From positions 868,001 through 932,000 of the forward strand of contig JAACJO010000011.1 of assembly GCA_013368445.1 (NCBI GenBank): a stretch of DNA of 64,000 nucleotides, given 5' to 3'. The stretch is from Leucocoprinus leucothites (lineage: Eukaryota; Basidiomycota; Agaricomycetes; Agaricales; Agaricaceae). The notes beneath the pieces were generated by a model. That model was not told where the DNA came from. It saw nothing but the letters and a program-made list of their open reading frames with translations, and made no database searches. Positions 1 through 13,729 of this stretch are shown in pieces (positions within the stretch are counted from its first letter, which is position 1; each line of letters begins with the position of its first letter). The translations under genes and the position numbers were made by a program.

Positions 1-230
1 ACAAGAAAAGGGTAAAACGGAAGACCGAGTAGAAGTAGTGTTATTACAGGCCAGGGCGTGCATTGAAATTAATGATCGATGGGTGGCCCAACGGTAAGGC
101 AACTACCCGCAAGCCGTGAAATCCCATACGACGATGACGGATTAAGGGTGCCCTAGCCAATTGGAGCACGTTGTTCCAAGGCATTGAGAATACGCAAAGG
201 TGTAGGGTAACAGACTGATGTCAGAAACGA

Positions 231-1857
<1,627 letters not shown>

Positions 1858-2036
1858 CTGGGTAAAGAAGGGGGGAGTAGTGGAGAGAAGGGTTGTGGTA
1901 AAAGGCGAGTGGCTTTTGTGCTCTTTCCCATTTGTAATATTGATAACATTTCCGGAAGTTATCAGGGGGTTATCGGCCTTATGACGCAATTTTTATTTTC
2001 CGGTCCTTTTTCTGCCTTTTCTTGTTCCTTCCAGCC
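1858..2036. promoter_or_regulatory. Divergent hog1/mcr1 promoter region
   Basis: These 179 bp are all that separates the two start codons, so both genes must share this region unless their leaders overlap. It contains a bZIP-like TGACGCAAT sequence at 1982-1990, about 50 bp before the mcr1 ATG, and a pyrimidine-rich tract just upstream of that ATG. The factor that binds is not known from sequence alone. Confidence 0.5.
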
Positions 2037-3498
2037 ATGTCCCTCCTCCGCACTGCCCTCGCTTCCTCCCCTCGTGTCGTCGTAAGTCTCTAGGCATATG
2101 TCAATGTCGCCACACTCACACTCACATAGGGCCGCCGCTTTGCGTCCACCGCGGCCCCCAAAAAATCCTCCAACCTTCCCGCCATCCTCATTGGTGCTGG
2201 TATAGCAGGAGCCGGACTCTACTACTACCTTGAAAAATCAACTCCAACTCCAGCCCCCAAACCCAAGCCAACGAAGAGCGCGCTTGACCCCGATAACTAC
2301 AAAGACTTCAAGCTCAAGAAGATCAAGCCTTACAACCACAACACCTCTGAGTAAGCCCTTCCTCTTCCAGCCACACGAGCGCTTTCACTAAATCCCGCTA
2401 GATTCGTATTCGAGTGCTCAAAGGATGAAGCCTCCCTCCTCCCTGTCACTTCATTCGTCTATATGAAGGCATCTGACCCCGAGGCTCTCAAGGGCCCAAA
2501 CGGAAAGCCGGTTGTCCGCCCGTACACCCCCATCTCGCCTTCTGAGCATCTCGGCGAAATTATATTCCTCATTAAGAAGTATGAGACTGGTAATATGTCC
2601 AAGTACATCCATTCCTTGAAGGTATGTGCGCCTCTGTCTCTCTTGACGTTGGCCCCGCACAACCGGGGCGCTACGGGAACTTGCTTACTCACATTTCCGT
2701 GGCCATCTAGGAAGGCGACAGCATCGCTATCAAGGGTCCATTGGGCAAGTTCCCTTACAAAGGTGGGTTTGCACCCTTTGCCGACTGATCCATTCGTTTA
2801 AACCAAGCTCGCCCTCGTTTCTAGAGAATGAATATGAACAGGTCGCGCTCATCGGCGGCGGTAGTGGAATGTATGCCTCTCAACCTTCCATTTCTCTCAC
2901 GAAGGATACTGACTTTCTCATCTCTGTCAACTCTAATATCGGTTTATACTTCAGTACTCCCCTCTATCAGCTCTTAACCCACGCTCTCGATTCCCCGAAC
3001 AACAAGACCAAATTTACCTTGATTTATTCCAACGTCACTGACAAGGACATTCTTCTCCGGGAAGAGCTTGAATCTCTCAAGAAGAAGCACGGCGACAAAC
3101 TTGACTTGATCTACTATCTCGACAAACCCAGCGACGACTGGAAAGGTCAGTTACGTTTTCGACAAAAACAAATATGACGTAGCGTTTGCGTCGTGTATGA
3201 TACTCCCCTATTAACGTGCATGTCGTTGATATATTTTTAGGCGGCTCTGGCTACATCACTGCCGATGTCATCAAGAAATATGTTGCCCCTCCGGCGTTGA
3301 AGGAGAAGGTCAAGGTCTTCGTTTGTGGACCTCCGCCACAAATGACTTCCATTGCTGGGAAGAAGGATGGCCCTCAGCAGGGCGAGTTTGGTGGTATCCT
3401 CAAGGAGTTGGGATACACCGTGGAACAGGTACGATATCTATTCATGGATTCGGTTCTTGTTGGCATAACTCATCATTATCCAGGTTTACAAGTTCTAA
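2037..3498 (+). CDS. mcr1: NADH-cytochrome b5 reductase, mitochondrial (Mcr1 type)
   Basis: FAD flavoprotein that passes electrons from NADH to cytochrome b5, supporting sterol synthesis and antioxidant recycling. The N-terminus (MSLLRTALASSPRVVV, then GRRFAST after intron 1) is an Arg/Ser-rich mitochondrial presequence, followed by the hydrophobic segment AILIGAGIAGAGLYYYL. This fits the outer-membrane/intermembrane-space Mcr1 form rather than the ER Cbr1 form. The FAD-binding motif VRPYTPIS, the segment IKGPLGKFPYK, the dinucleotide-binding GGGSGITP (intron within the Ile codon) and the C-terminal CGPPPQM of the NAD domain are all present. The last exon encodes only VYKF and stop. About six short introns. 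The start ATG directly follows a pyrimidine-rich leader. Confidence 0.95.
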
Positions 3499-3776
3499 GT
3501 TGCCTTAAGGAGCCACGATACCATTTTTGGGATGTTTCGTCTCTTAGGGATCCATTCGTGTATACACCTGGCCATATCTAGGCCTGTATATCCCCGCTGC
3601 TGTATTTAATCAGGACCTCTCACAAGTGAATAGATGTCGCATATGATCGTCCACTGCTGGAACCATTTTGACGGCTTTGTCGATTTGATCCCCTTGGGAA
3701 GCTGGCCGAGTTTCATTTCATTACGCTTCGAATCATAACGGAACTCCAAAAAAAACTGACTACGATGGACATTACC

Positions 3777-4235
3777 CTAACCCACGAGCTCAGCGGAAGC
3801 AGTCTTTGCCTCCAAAATAACCGCAGGCCCAACCTAAAGAAAACTCGATATCAGCGTTAAATCCACAACCACACTCCCTCGCAGTCCGGCTTGCCCCGAA
3901 CAGACGGAACTGCGTCTCGATAATCTGAGCAGGTACCGGACTCTCAAGTAATATTCTCGTTCGGCTCTCCTGGGACATCATTGGAGGGAGAGATCGATGT
4001 GGACTGTGATGGAGCCGGTCATGATATTCTGTGATGAGTAGAAGCGGGATCACCGAACAAATTTGGGAGAGGAAGCTGTGGGTGGAGTGGGTGCATGGAT
4101 GGCCCTGATGATTCGGACGGTCACCTCTTGGATTTTCTGGACCCATATACCGGATTTTGGGAGGCTAATGTGTCTCGCTTTGAGCAGCAGTTGATGTTAT
4201 CAAAGCGGGTAGGGGGAGAGCAACAGATGTGAGCT
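3777..4235 (-). pseudogene. Decayed copy of the small secreted protein family
   Basis: The minus strand keeps recognisable pieces of the family found intact at 5132-8734. A signal-peptide-like stretch (VALPLPALITSTAAQSETH) lacks a start Met and runs into TAG where the intact copies read SHIGxPTAG. Further along comes PVPAQIIETQFRLFG (intact: PAPAQIIENRFHLIG), and the last exon still reads GPAVILEAKTASAELVG before its stop at 3777. The donor after FRLFG is GC instead of GT. Missing start, in-frame stop and a lost middle exon make this a pseudogene. Confidence 0.7.
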
Positions 4236-5131
4236 CTTTATTCCTTCTAACTTGGTGAGCACTGGAAATTCGGGGATGAGAGATGAGTATAAAAGCTGAT
4301 AATCATCTCCATTCCCTTAGGTATGCACGTGGCAGAGTGTTTTATTGCGACCTGACATGATATGATTTTATTCGAGTTCAGTGGCTCAATCAGCCTCGAA
4401 ATCAGGCTCGATATCCAATACGAAGTGGCTGAAGTTCTTGGAAACGGAACGGAAATGAAAGAGCGGAAGCTATATAATACGCGTGGTTTTGGTGTTTTAT
4501 TTTCATGCTTGAATGAAGAGTCCGATAGCTTTTGCTGAACTTGTTGTTACTCTGCGAGTTTGAAAGGGAAAAATTATTATTATTTTTTAAGTGAGATTTC
4601 AGTTCACCTAATCCACTTTGATCATATGCTCTGATAACAACTTTTGCTCTTGGTTTATTTTAAGCGATGTTAGCTATACTAAAGTAGGCGTCGCCAAACG
4701 TGCGGTTTCTTGGTCTTCTTGATTCGAAGCAGGTCGAGATCTTCGGTCATAGCGGACCTCCCTTCCATATCAATCGCCTTTCCAGCTATGAACGTCAGCC
4801 ATTCGGAAGTTGTGCTACACGGTGAACCGGGTGCAATTATATCCTGTGATTACTGTCTCTGACACGGTTGATTCCGAGTCGGACGAATCACTGTTGTTCA
4901 ACTTTAGGACCATGTAGGGATGTTTTCGGGATCAGATGTAAATCAGACCCCGTCCTTTGCTTCACTATAAGGTATTTAGGTCTATCCTGCATTGCGCCTG
5001 ATTATTTTACGGCTAGGAATGATCCATGTATAAATACGAGGAACCTGTGAGTCATATAAAGCCTATGTATCCACTATTTCTGGAAATAATTGCAGGACCA
5101 TTGTAATCCCAGCTGGATTACAGTCGACGCT
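4236..5131. other. Gene-free interval within the secreted-protein array
   Basis: No reading frame with codon structure or family similarity was recognised in these 0.9 kb. The sequence is AT-rich around 4570-4680. It may hold diverged remains of a further copy, but no alignment convincing by eye was found. Confidence 0.4.
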
Positions 5132-5719
5132 CTAATCTACAAGTTGAAGATCAACAGTATTTGTCTCCAATACAGCAGCAGGACCACCCTAGAGAAATGT
5201 CATTATCAATACCAAATACTACACGAAACACTTGGAGGGAAGAAAATACCCCGATTAAATGGAATCTCGTTTCAATGAGTCGAGCAGGTGCTGGAAACTG
5301 GAAATCATAATCCGGTATTGTAACCGTGATGTTATCCCACATCTCTCCTTGTCTGGGATTCTGACCAGTTTGGGTCCACTTCCCAGTGTAAAGGACGAAC
5401 CCAAGTTCGTTGACCGGGTTAGGGCACGCGTTCGGTGGAGGACAATACTGCAAGGAGAGAACCAGGCCAACTTCAATTGAGCCCATTATGCTGACCTGTG
5501 GATCAAGTGCAGGATGGTGAGCGCCACAAACATCCAGCAGCCGGAAAACCTGCGAAGATCTTCCGGAAGACCTGGACGTACATCCTTGACCACTTGGACG
5601 CTCAATGACTGTCCTGGCTGGATCTGTGTGCCAGCTGTAGGGTAGCCGATATGTGACGCTTGAGCAGCGACAGACGTAACGAAAGCGAGAAGAGGTAGAA
5701 CAACGGATACGAGGTTCAT
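5132..5719 (-). CDS. Small secreted protein, tandem family copy C
   Basis: Function unknown. Three exons joined by two phase-0 introns give about 146 residues. Exon 1 is a clear signal peptide (MNLVSVVLPLLAFVTSVAAQ) followed by SHIGYPTAGTQIQPGQSLSV. Exon 2 starts VSIMGSIEVGLVLSLQYC, carries a short CPPPNAC loop and ends RFHLIG. Exon 3 reads GGPAAVLETNTVDLQLVD and stops at 5132. The P-x-x-G-x-x-x-x-x-G-Q spacing with alternating hydrophobic strands suggests a beta-sandwich secreted domain; this is inference. One NIT glycosylation sequon is present. The exon structure is identical to copies A and B, which supports both the introns and the tandem origin. No GPI signal or known enzyme motif was seen. 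Confidence 0.8.
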
Positions 5720-6471
5720 TCTTTCTGAGGTGGGTTTTAGAAATACTGAATGTGTACTGTCATTCCCTGCGCCCCTTATGTAGACCCGTAGATTGAATCC
5801 TAGCACCAGCGCCAATGGTATCAATCAGAGGCATGGACAGGACGAGGACGAAAAATGGCGATTCTTGGCCGTTACCCTATTTTTAGAATGCCGTTGGTAT
5901 TCAATTTCTCTATCTGTTTCTTTCATCATGCCTATCCCTGGACGAGCGCTAGTGGCAGCAGAATCCCCAGGAACGTAGATATATATCATTTGCATCCGCC
6001 TCTGCTGTCGATATTATTACCCTCATGAGGGTCTACTTTCTATCGTTGTTTCTAGTGGCTAAACCAAGTTACAGCGCCTCAGACCTGAAACACACTATCA
6101 TAAGTATGAACACAGGTGGCCGAAATTTAGCGTGTTCTACAAACGCGTCTTTCATGCCCTACAAATTCATTTCTGACAGCCTTTCAGTTTGCCGAACTTG
6201 TGATTCCTATGGAGCTTCAAGGTGCATTTGGACTCATACATTTTCTCTGGGGAGCTAGCTGCGGTTTGTTATGGCTGTGTTAGATAATTGGCCTACCTCG
6301 CGCGGGAATTTCCAAGGTCTTCGTTTATTCTCTGATAGAACCACTCAACAATATGTAAATATGACTACTTGGAGAGAGAAGAGTTTTCGCGGTTTCATGT
6401 CCATTTACTGAAGTCATCACGGAGCCCTAGTAGCACTTATCGACTACAATATGGCTTGCTCTAATTCTGCT
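5720..6471. promoter_or_regulatory. 5' flank of copy C, duplicated with copy B
   Basis: A TATA-like element (TACATAAGG on the minus strand, near 5773-5785) lies about 60 bp before the copy C start. Further upstream, 5858-5975 resembles the flank of copy B at about 7225-7345: both contain GATTCTTGGCCGT, then TATTTTTAGA, then CCCAGGAACGTAGAT. The duplication therefore carried the promoter. Nothing coding was recognised between about 6000 and 6471. Confidence 0.5.
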
Positions 6472-7067
6472 CTAATTCTGGAGTTGAACGGCAACAGTAT
6501 TCGTCTCTAATACAGCAGCAGGTCCAGCCTGGAGAATCGATAAAATCAGTTCCGGGCCTACAAATGTCTTCGTGTAACGTACCCCAATCAGGTGGAACCT
6601 GTTTTCAATGATCTGAGCAGGAGCTGGATCCCAAAAGTCGTAATCCGGTATTGTGATCGTGAAGTTCTCGTACGGCTGTCCTGGAATTTCATGGAATTTC
6701 GCCTCAAGCTTTCCGACGTAGAGGATGCTCCCAAGCTGGTTTGTTGGATTGGGGCAAGGGTTCGGGAGAGGGCAATATTGGAATGAGAGAACAATGCCAA
6801 CTTCAATAGAGCCCATTATGCTGTTCTATTATAGGTGAAGTTCAGATCATGGTGAGCAAAAGCGCCGCAAGCAAGACGGTGGCCTCCCTGTAGCAGTGGT
6901 AGCTGAAGCCAGCAGATCGATGGACTTACGGGCACGACAACCTGGACTGTCATGTTCTGTCCTTTGTGGACTCGAGTACCAGCTGTTGGGAGGCCAATGT
7001 GTGACGCTTGAGCAGCGACGGAGGTGGCGAAAGCGAGGAGAGGCAGAATAACAGATGCAGGCTTCAT
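6472..7067 (-). CDS. Small secreted protein, tandem family copy B
   Basis: Function unknown; closest relative of copy C. Exon 1 encodes the signal peptide MKPASVILPLLAFATSVAAQ and SHIGLPTAGTRVHKGQNMTV, ending at a GTAAGT donor after VVVP. Exon 2 resumes NSIMGSIEVGIVLSFQYC, has the CPLPNPC loop, an ENFTITIPDYDF segment with an NFT sequon, and ends RFHLIG at a GTACGT donor. Exon 3 reads AGPAAVLETNTVAVQLQN and stops at 6472. Total 145 residues. Two cysteines four residues apart in the mature part are the only obvious cysteine pair. Probably secreted through the ER. A TTTAAA-type TATA element sits at 7131-7140, about 65 bp before the ATG. Confidence 0.82.
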
Positions 7068-7440
7068 TCTCAGCTGTGTTCCACAGAGGGGAGGGGGAAA
7101 GACTTATGAACACAGAATAGTTTTCGAAACATTTTAAATACGTTCGTAAAGTGGGTCTTACTTTGTCCCAACGTCAGCATCAACTGTAGGAACGAGACCT
7201 GTGTACAGAACGAGTCGATAAATGTGGGGATTCTTGGCCGTCTGTTTATTTTTAGATTGGCGTTTGTATAGCTTCTTCGTCATATCCCTGAGGCCTGAGG
7301 CCTGAGGAATGGTCTAGAATGGTGGTGTGGTGCTGCCCAGGAACGTAGATGTTTACCATATCCATTGCAAATGGTGTTCTCACTCTATATATCGGAAAGT
7401 AGCGTCTAATACTACTCAGCTGGTCCCCGAGACCACGATG
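7068..7440. promoter_or_regulatory. 5' flank of copy B
   Basis: The TATA-like TATTTAAAAT on the minus strand lies at 7131-7140. The block at about 7225-7345 matches the flank of copy C. It includes GCCTGAGGCCTGAGG near 7290, where an 8-nt unit is repeated directly. No gene was seen. Confidence 0.45.
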
Positions 7441-7790
7441 AGCCTAGTCCGGGGTCCAGACGGGGACGGTATCGATTTCGTACACTCCAGCCGGTCCTGC
7501 TGACCCGAGTTGTTGGACATCTGGACGAGTTCAACACATGGTTCTCATCACCCTCCGACCAACACATGCTGCTTACTTACTCTGATGGGATGGAATCTCG
7601 TTTCGATGAATTGAGCCAGTCCTAGCTTCCAGGAGACCTCAGACTCGGGAATGGTCGCTGCAAAAGCTTTGATACGGGTCCTGGTGCGGGTCGTGTCTCC
7701 TCGGACGGAGAGTTCCCAACGAAGCGGAGCGTGAGGGTGGAATCTCACTGAGCATACATTGAACTCGAGCTAATTGACGTCTAGGGAGAC
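7441..7790 (-). pseudogene. Second decayed copy of the small secreted protein family
   Basis: Only the end of the family protein is recognisable. LAQFIETRFHPIR before a GTAAGT donor corresponds to PARLIETRFHLIG of copy C. About 110 bp further on, GPAGVYEIDTVPVWTPD before a TAG corresponds to the conserved last exon (GPAAVLETNTVxxQL). Joining the two at the available splice sites shifts the frame. No signal-peptide exon or CPxPxxC loop was found upstream. A truncated relic is the simplest reading. Confidence 0.6.
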
Positions 7791-8173
7791 TCCGTGCCAT
7801 CTCACCTTTAATAGTCGCTAGTTAGTGAAGCTAAATCTGCACTGACCAGGAAGAAGCCCAACACAATGAAAGACCATACTAATATGTATTGCTCACCACT
7901 ATGTCATATACCTTCCATTCGATCAGCTCATATCAGGTAGTATCAGGTATTGGTGTTGCCACGGCCGTTCAAGGTCAGGAGGTTACGCGCTCACTCAGCC
8001 AGACATCTGAAGGTCTGGTTGATCGGCGTTTCCTCGAGGTGTTCGGGGAAGGTTGAAAGAAGACTCATGTATTGTCAGCTGAGGAATCCACTGTTCAAAA
8101 GATGGCTGCTTATAATACTCATACTCCGCCTGATAACCAACAAGCTGCCAATCAACTGTTACAAGTCGAAACC
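7791..8173. other. Gene-free interval between relic copy and copy A
   Basis: No supported gene. Short open frames on the plus strand lack codon structure and overlap the 3' side of copy A. Confidence 0.4.
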
Positions 8174-8734
8174 TCAGTTGTTTACAAGGTTAACATCCAC
8201 AGTATTTGTTTCCAAAGTGGCACTGGGTCCTGCCTAGAGATAGAGGACGAAAGTCAGCCCCTAATTCACTCGTCATATTTGAAAGAAAAGGAGCTTACTC
8301 CGATGAGGTGTAACCTGGTGGAAATCAGCTGTGCCTTTCCGGGTTGAAAGAATTCGGAGTCCGGGATCGTAAGAGTAAAGTTCTCATATGGGTTTCCTGG
8401 AATCTCGTGGAGTTGGGGGTCGTAGGGGCCTGTGTACAGTACAGTTCCAAGTCGGTTGACTGGGTCTGAGCAAGCACCGTTCGCGCAAGTCTGGAAGGAG
8501 AGCGCAAGGCCAACTTCCCGCGAGCCCTGGATGCTATTCTGTGGTTGGTATGTGAGAAGGCGTCACAAGTCATGAATAAATAATACTTACAGGGCGCACG
8601 AGTTGAAGCACGACGCTCTGGCCTTTGTGCACGGTCACACCGCTTGCGGGGCTGCGAATGTACGCCCTCTGGGCACTGGCTGTAGTCGCTAGAGTAATGA
8701 AAGGCCACCAAGTGAACACCGATGAGAGCTTCAT
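8174..8734 (-). CDS. Small secreted protein, tandem family copy A
   Basis: Function unknown; the most diverged intact copy. Exon 1 encodes the signal peptide MKLSSVFTWWPFITLATTAS, then AYIRSPASGVTVHKGQSVVL, ending at a GTAAGT donor after LVRP. Exon 2 reads NSIQGSREVGLALSFQTC, has a CANGAC loop in place of CPxPxxC, an ENFTLTIPDSEF segment with an NFT sequon, and ends RLHLIG. Exon 3 reads AGPSATLETNTVDVNLVNN and stops at 8174. About 147 residues. The same two phase-0 introns as copies B and C confirm common origin. A TATA-like ATATTTAAA on the minus strand lies at 8804-8812, about 70 bp before the ATG. Divergence of the loop and N-terminus against a conserved C-terminus suggests the exposed part changes faster; this is inference. 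Confidence 0.8.
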
Positions 8735-9077
8735 TATTGTTGGATGTGAGGAAGGAGGGTTTAAGTGGGACTGGGAAGTTAATTCGCTCATGCCTCAACG
8801 AGGTTTAAATATGTTTGTGTTGCTCAGGGTCGTGGATCCAAAGGTGGTGATGGACATTCAACAAGGAATCAGGCGGCCTTACACCCCCGGGTTGATATTA
8901 CCTAAATAATGAATCGACTGGTAGCGATCCTTGTCGAAGTCAGTCTAAGACGAGATGATTATCACAATATTCCGTGATTTTCGAGCAATGGATTGAAATC
9001 CATACATACTAGATGTCGTTCATGAGCTGACGTGCGAGCTGAAGGTACGATAAATCACGTACAATGGAGACAGGAAA
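8735..9077. other. Intergenic interval between copy A and the methyltransferase gene
   Basis: It holds the presumed promoter of copy A (TATA-like element at 8804-8812). No gene was recognised in the rest. Confidence 0.4.
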
Positions 9078-10169
9078 TCAATCGCGAAGACAAAACTCCC
9101 AAGTTCTATCTTCACCACCCTCACCAGTCTTCCCCACACCATGCGCACGCTCTCCTTTCGTCATACGGTGTTCATAGCCCGTCCACAAGTCACGATGAAA
9201 CACAAAGGAGCGAAGCTGTATGTAATGTGGGTTCGGAGGTTTACTGGCAGATGTGGGTTGTGGAGGCTTTTTGGCAAGCCGTGGTACGTCCCTTGAAGGG
9301 CGTACAGGTATCAGCAGAAGAAAGGACTTGAGCCGGGCTGGCAAATACTCACCAGAGAGTATATGGAGGGACATGTCGCAACGTCAAGAGGATTGTTCCT
9401 CTTGTTGCGATTGATGGATTTGCGGAGGTTGAGGAGCCATCTGCGTCATTGATGTCGACGTCCTCTTCCTCTTCCTCTTCTGTACGAATACGTTTTTTGT
9501 GTTTGTGTACTGAAGGGACAGGACCATTGTTCAGAAATCTGGAGGCCGATCTCAGGAAATCCAGTATTAGAATTTGATTCGAGAGAATATTCCGGTCTTG
9601 ATCCGTTATGCCACTTCCTTTCAGACAGACGAAAATCAGCATCAGGAGAGAGTCAGTTAGGAAGATCACCAACACATACCGGCATGAGGAAAATTCCAGA
9701 CAATGCGATCCCACTTTCTACCTTTGAAGCCGTGAACCTTTTCTAATTTTGTCGCATCAACGCCGAACAGTATTTCAACACCCCGATCTCTAAGCGCAGC
9801 AACAATTTCTTCAGCATCTGGATACTTTTCGTAGCATTCTTGTTCTGTATCATACGCTGTGGCCGTTACATTATTAGGGGGTAGATTGTCGAGTGTGGAT
9901 GGTGGATAGATAACGAGTGCACGTGCAAATGAGAAATTGCCTTCGCCAATGAGGAGGATTCTGTCTGTAGATACAAAAGGAATGGTCGGTCGTTGATTTG
10001 GCATCAGTGGCTTTTCTTTCCCTTTCGCTTTAGACTCTGGTATCGCTTTCCCTTTGATGGAAGGCTTCCTGCCCTTGAGTACAGCTGCGTGGGCGGCTGC
10101 CTGAGCCTTTTCTTTGGCTTTGAGTCTGGATTGTTGTGACTGAAGCGCAGCTTTGAGTCCTTTGCCCAT
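9078..10169 (-). CDS. Bmt5-like 25S rRNA (uridine-N3)-methyltransferase (DUF2431)
   Basis: Predicted nucleolar SAM-dependent enzyme that methylates a uridine of large-subunit rRNA. The basic N-terminus (MGKGLKAALQSQQSRLKAKE, many Lys/Ala) is typical of these nucleolar proteins. It is followed by the DUF2431 SAM-binding signature DRILLIGEGNFSFARAL, then TAYDTEQECYEKYP, GVDATKLEK and WDRIVWNFPHAG. Exon 2 (after an intron in the Gly codon) reads SGITDQDRNILSNQILILDF, then an acidic insert with six consecutive Glu and the strand TRGTILLTLRHVPPYTLW. Exon 3 starts DVPRLAKKPPQ and ends EFCLRD at 9078. Three exons, phases compatible. The family match rests on LIGEGNFSFA and FNFPH-like motifs. Bmt5 orthology in particular, rather than another DUF2431 member, is inferred. 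Confidence 0.88.
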
Positions 10170-10425
10170 TGCTAGCGAGAATGTAGAGGGGAAAATTCCA
10201 AGTTCGGAGCGAGCTTAGAGAAAGCTAGAGTTATTTGCCCCTGTTATTTTCGGGAGCCAATGAGGAGCCAATCAATGGTTCGCGCTCACGCGTGGTGACA
10301 TGTATATGTGGAAGTGCCACGTCCACTAATCACGTACTCGCCATAAATCCCTTTGTATTCTTACAGCTAACCACCACCTACTACTGTTTTCATCCCGTCG
10401 TTCCTTGACCTATTTATCGTTAATC

Positions 10426-10746
10426 ATGGTGCGCGAATCTCTTTGGTTTTCAAATTCGTGGTGACTGAGTACCAACTTGGTGTCATCCCAGCCTACCGAA
10501 TTCGAGATGCGCAAGAAGAACGAGAAGTTCGCCAACAGCGTTCGTGAGGGCAAAAAGGCCACACACCTGTCGCGACAGCAGAAGCTCGCGAAAAGCAGCC
10601 CTATCAACCTCTGGGCACTTGGTGTCATCTGTTTTGTAGTCATTGGTGGAGGTGGGTGTTTCCAAGCTTTTCCTTATGCGATACTTGAAACTTACGGAAC
10701 TTGTCCTTTAGTGGTCTTTGAGCTAGTCAGGATCATCTTCCTATAA
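10426..10746 (+). CDS. Ramp4/SERP1-Ysy6-like stress-associated ER membrane protein
   Basis: Tail-anchored protein of about 65 residues that associates with the Sec61 translocon and is linked to ER stress. The first coding exon is only the ATG (10426-10428), followed at once by a GTGCGC donor. Exon 2 reads PTEFEMRKKNEKFANSVREG, then KKATHLSRQQKLAKSSPINL. The membrane anchor WALGVICFVVIGG continues across the second intron as VVFELVRIIFL and stops at 10746. The arrangement of basic cytosolic part, Ser-Pro before the anchor and VIGGVVFEL is the family pattern. Its extreme shortness and split into three exons make it easy to miss in automated annotation. Confidence 0.9.
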
Positions 10747-10911
10747 ACTCATACGCTCGTTGTGATAAAAATTCTGGCTTTCTGCCTCTCATCCTTCTAG
10801 CATTTTTACCCTGTACATCACATGTTATTTGCTCTGCAATGTTCTCGATTTGAAATGGATATATTGGTGAAAACAAGATATGGCACACAAGAACGACGGA
10901 AATCCGACAGT

Positions 10912-12961
<2,050 letters not shown>

Positions 12962-13671
12962 GACGAATCTAGAAGATCAAGCAACGGCAAGTGGCGGTTT
13001 GGTTTAGATGATACTGTAATGGGACGAAAGACGCGACGCGTATTTCCCACGCCCATTCTCCCAGTGCTTTCCCCGAGCCGAGTCGAAGTCAACTGCGACC
13101 ACGGACTCTGACATGGACTTCTTGTTCCACTACTTTGTACAGGATACAAGACTTAGGCAACAGATGTTCGTTCTCCTCGATCTCGAGCCGACGTCTGTAT
13201 TTCGAAAAAGAAATCTTGCGGAACCTAAAGGGCCCCAAACAACCGCCACGCGAAGTCGATTTGATTTCATTGCTCATTCAGTCTATCGGCAAAGAGCCTA
13301 ATCGACGCACCAATACTAATCTCGCCTTCACACACTCGATACCTCCGCAACTTTCTGTTCGACCAGGGCGAACTCTGCCACGACTGGAGACCGAGTTCTC
13401 AAGCCGTATCCTGCAGTACCGCTGGGCCCATTCCCGTTCAATATTTCCAATTTCTGCGAGGCAATAGGGCGCCGACTCTGTAACTGATCTCTTCTATCAT
13501 CCGGAGATGTATTTCCTAGATTGAATCAAGTTCTAACTCGGTACGGGCGTATCACATCATTCAACCATCATGCCGTTCCAGATGGTTGTATAACGGTTGT
13601 ATAACACGTCTGATCCCTTCGACGTACTAGTCAACCAGGAGCCCGACATGGCTTTGATAAGCTTCCTCCAT

Positions 13672-13677
13672 TATATA
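13672..13677 (+). promoter_or_regulatory. TATA box of membrane-protein copy 1
   Basis: TATATA lies 53 bp before the ATG at 13730. The block TATACATAAGTAGAGGGCAT is shared with unit 2 (from about 16384), so it belongs to the duplicated promoter. Confidence 0.5.
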
Positions 13678-13729
13678 CATAAGTAGAGGGCATTGCAGGC
13701 TTGCTCTAGATCAAGTTTCGCTTTCACAC

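Noticed and set aside
70..150. tRNA-like segment (GTGGCCCAACGGTAAGGC resembles an A box)
   Set aside because: No B box, no acceptor stem and no plausible anticodon arm could be folded.
13135..13467. 110-codon plus-strand frame upstream of membrane-protein copy 1
   Set aside because: It lies in the duplicated promoter flank. The matching segment at 15991-16215 has an expanded pyrimidine tract and no coding constraint, so it is unlikely to be a protein.
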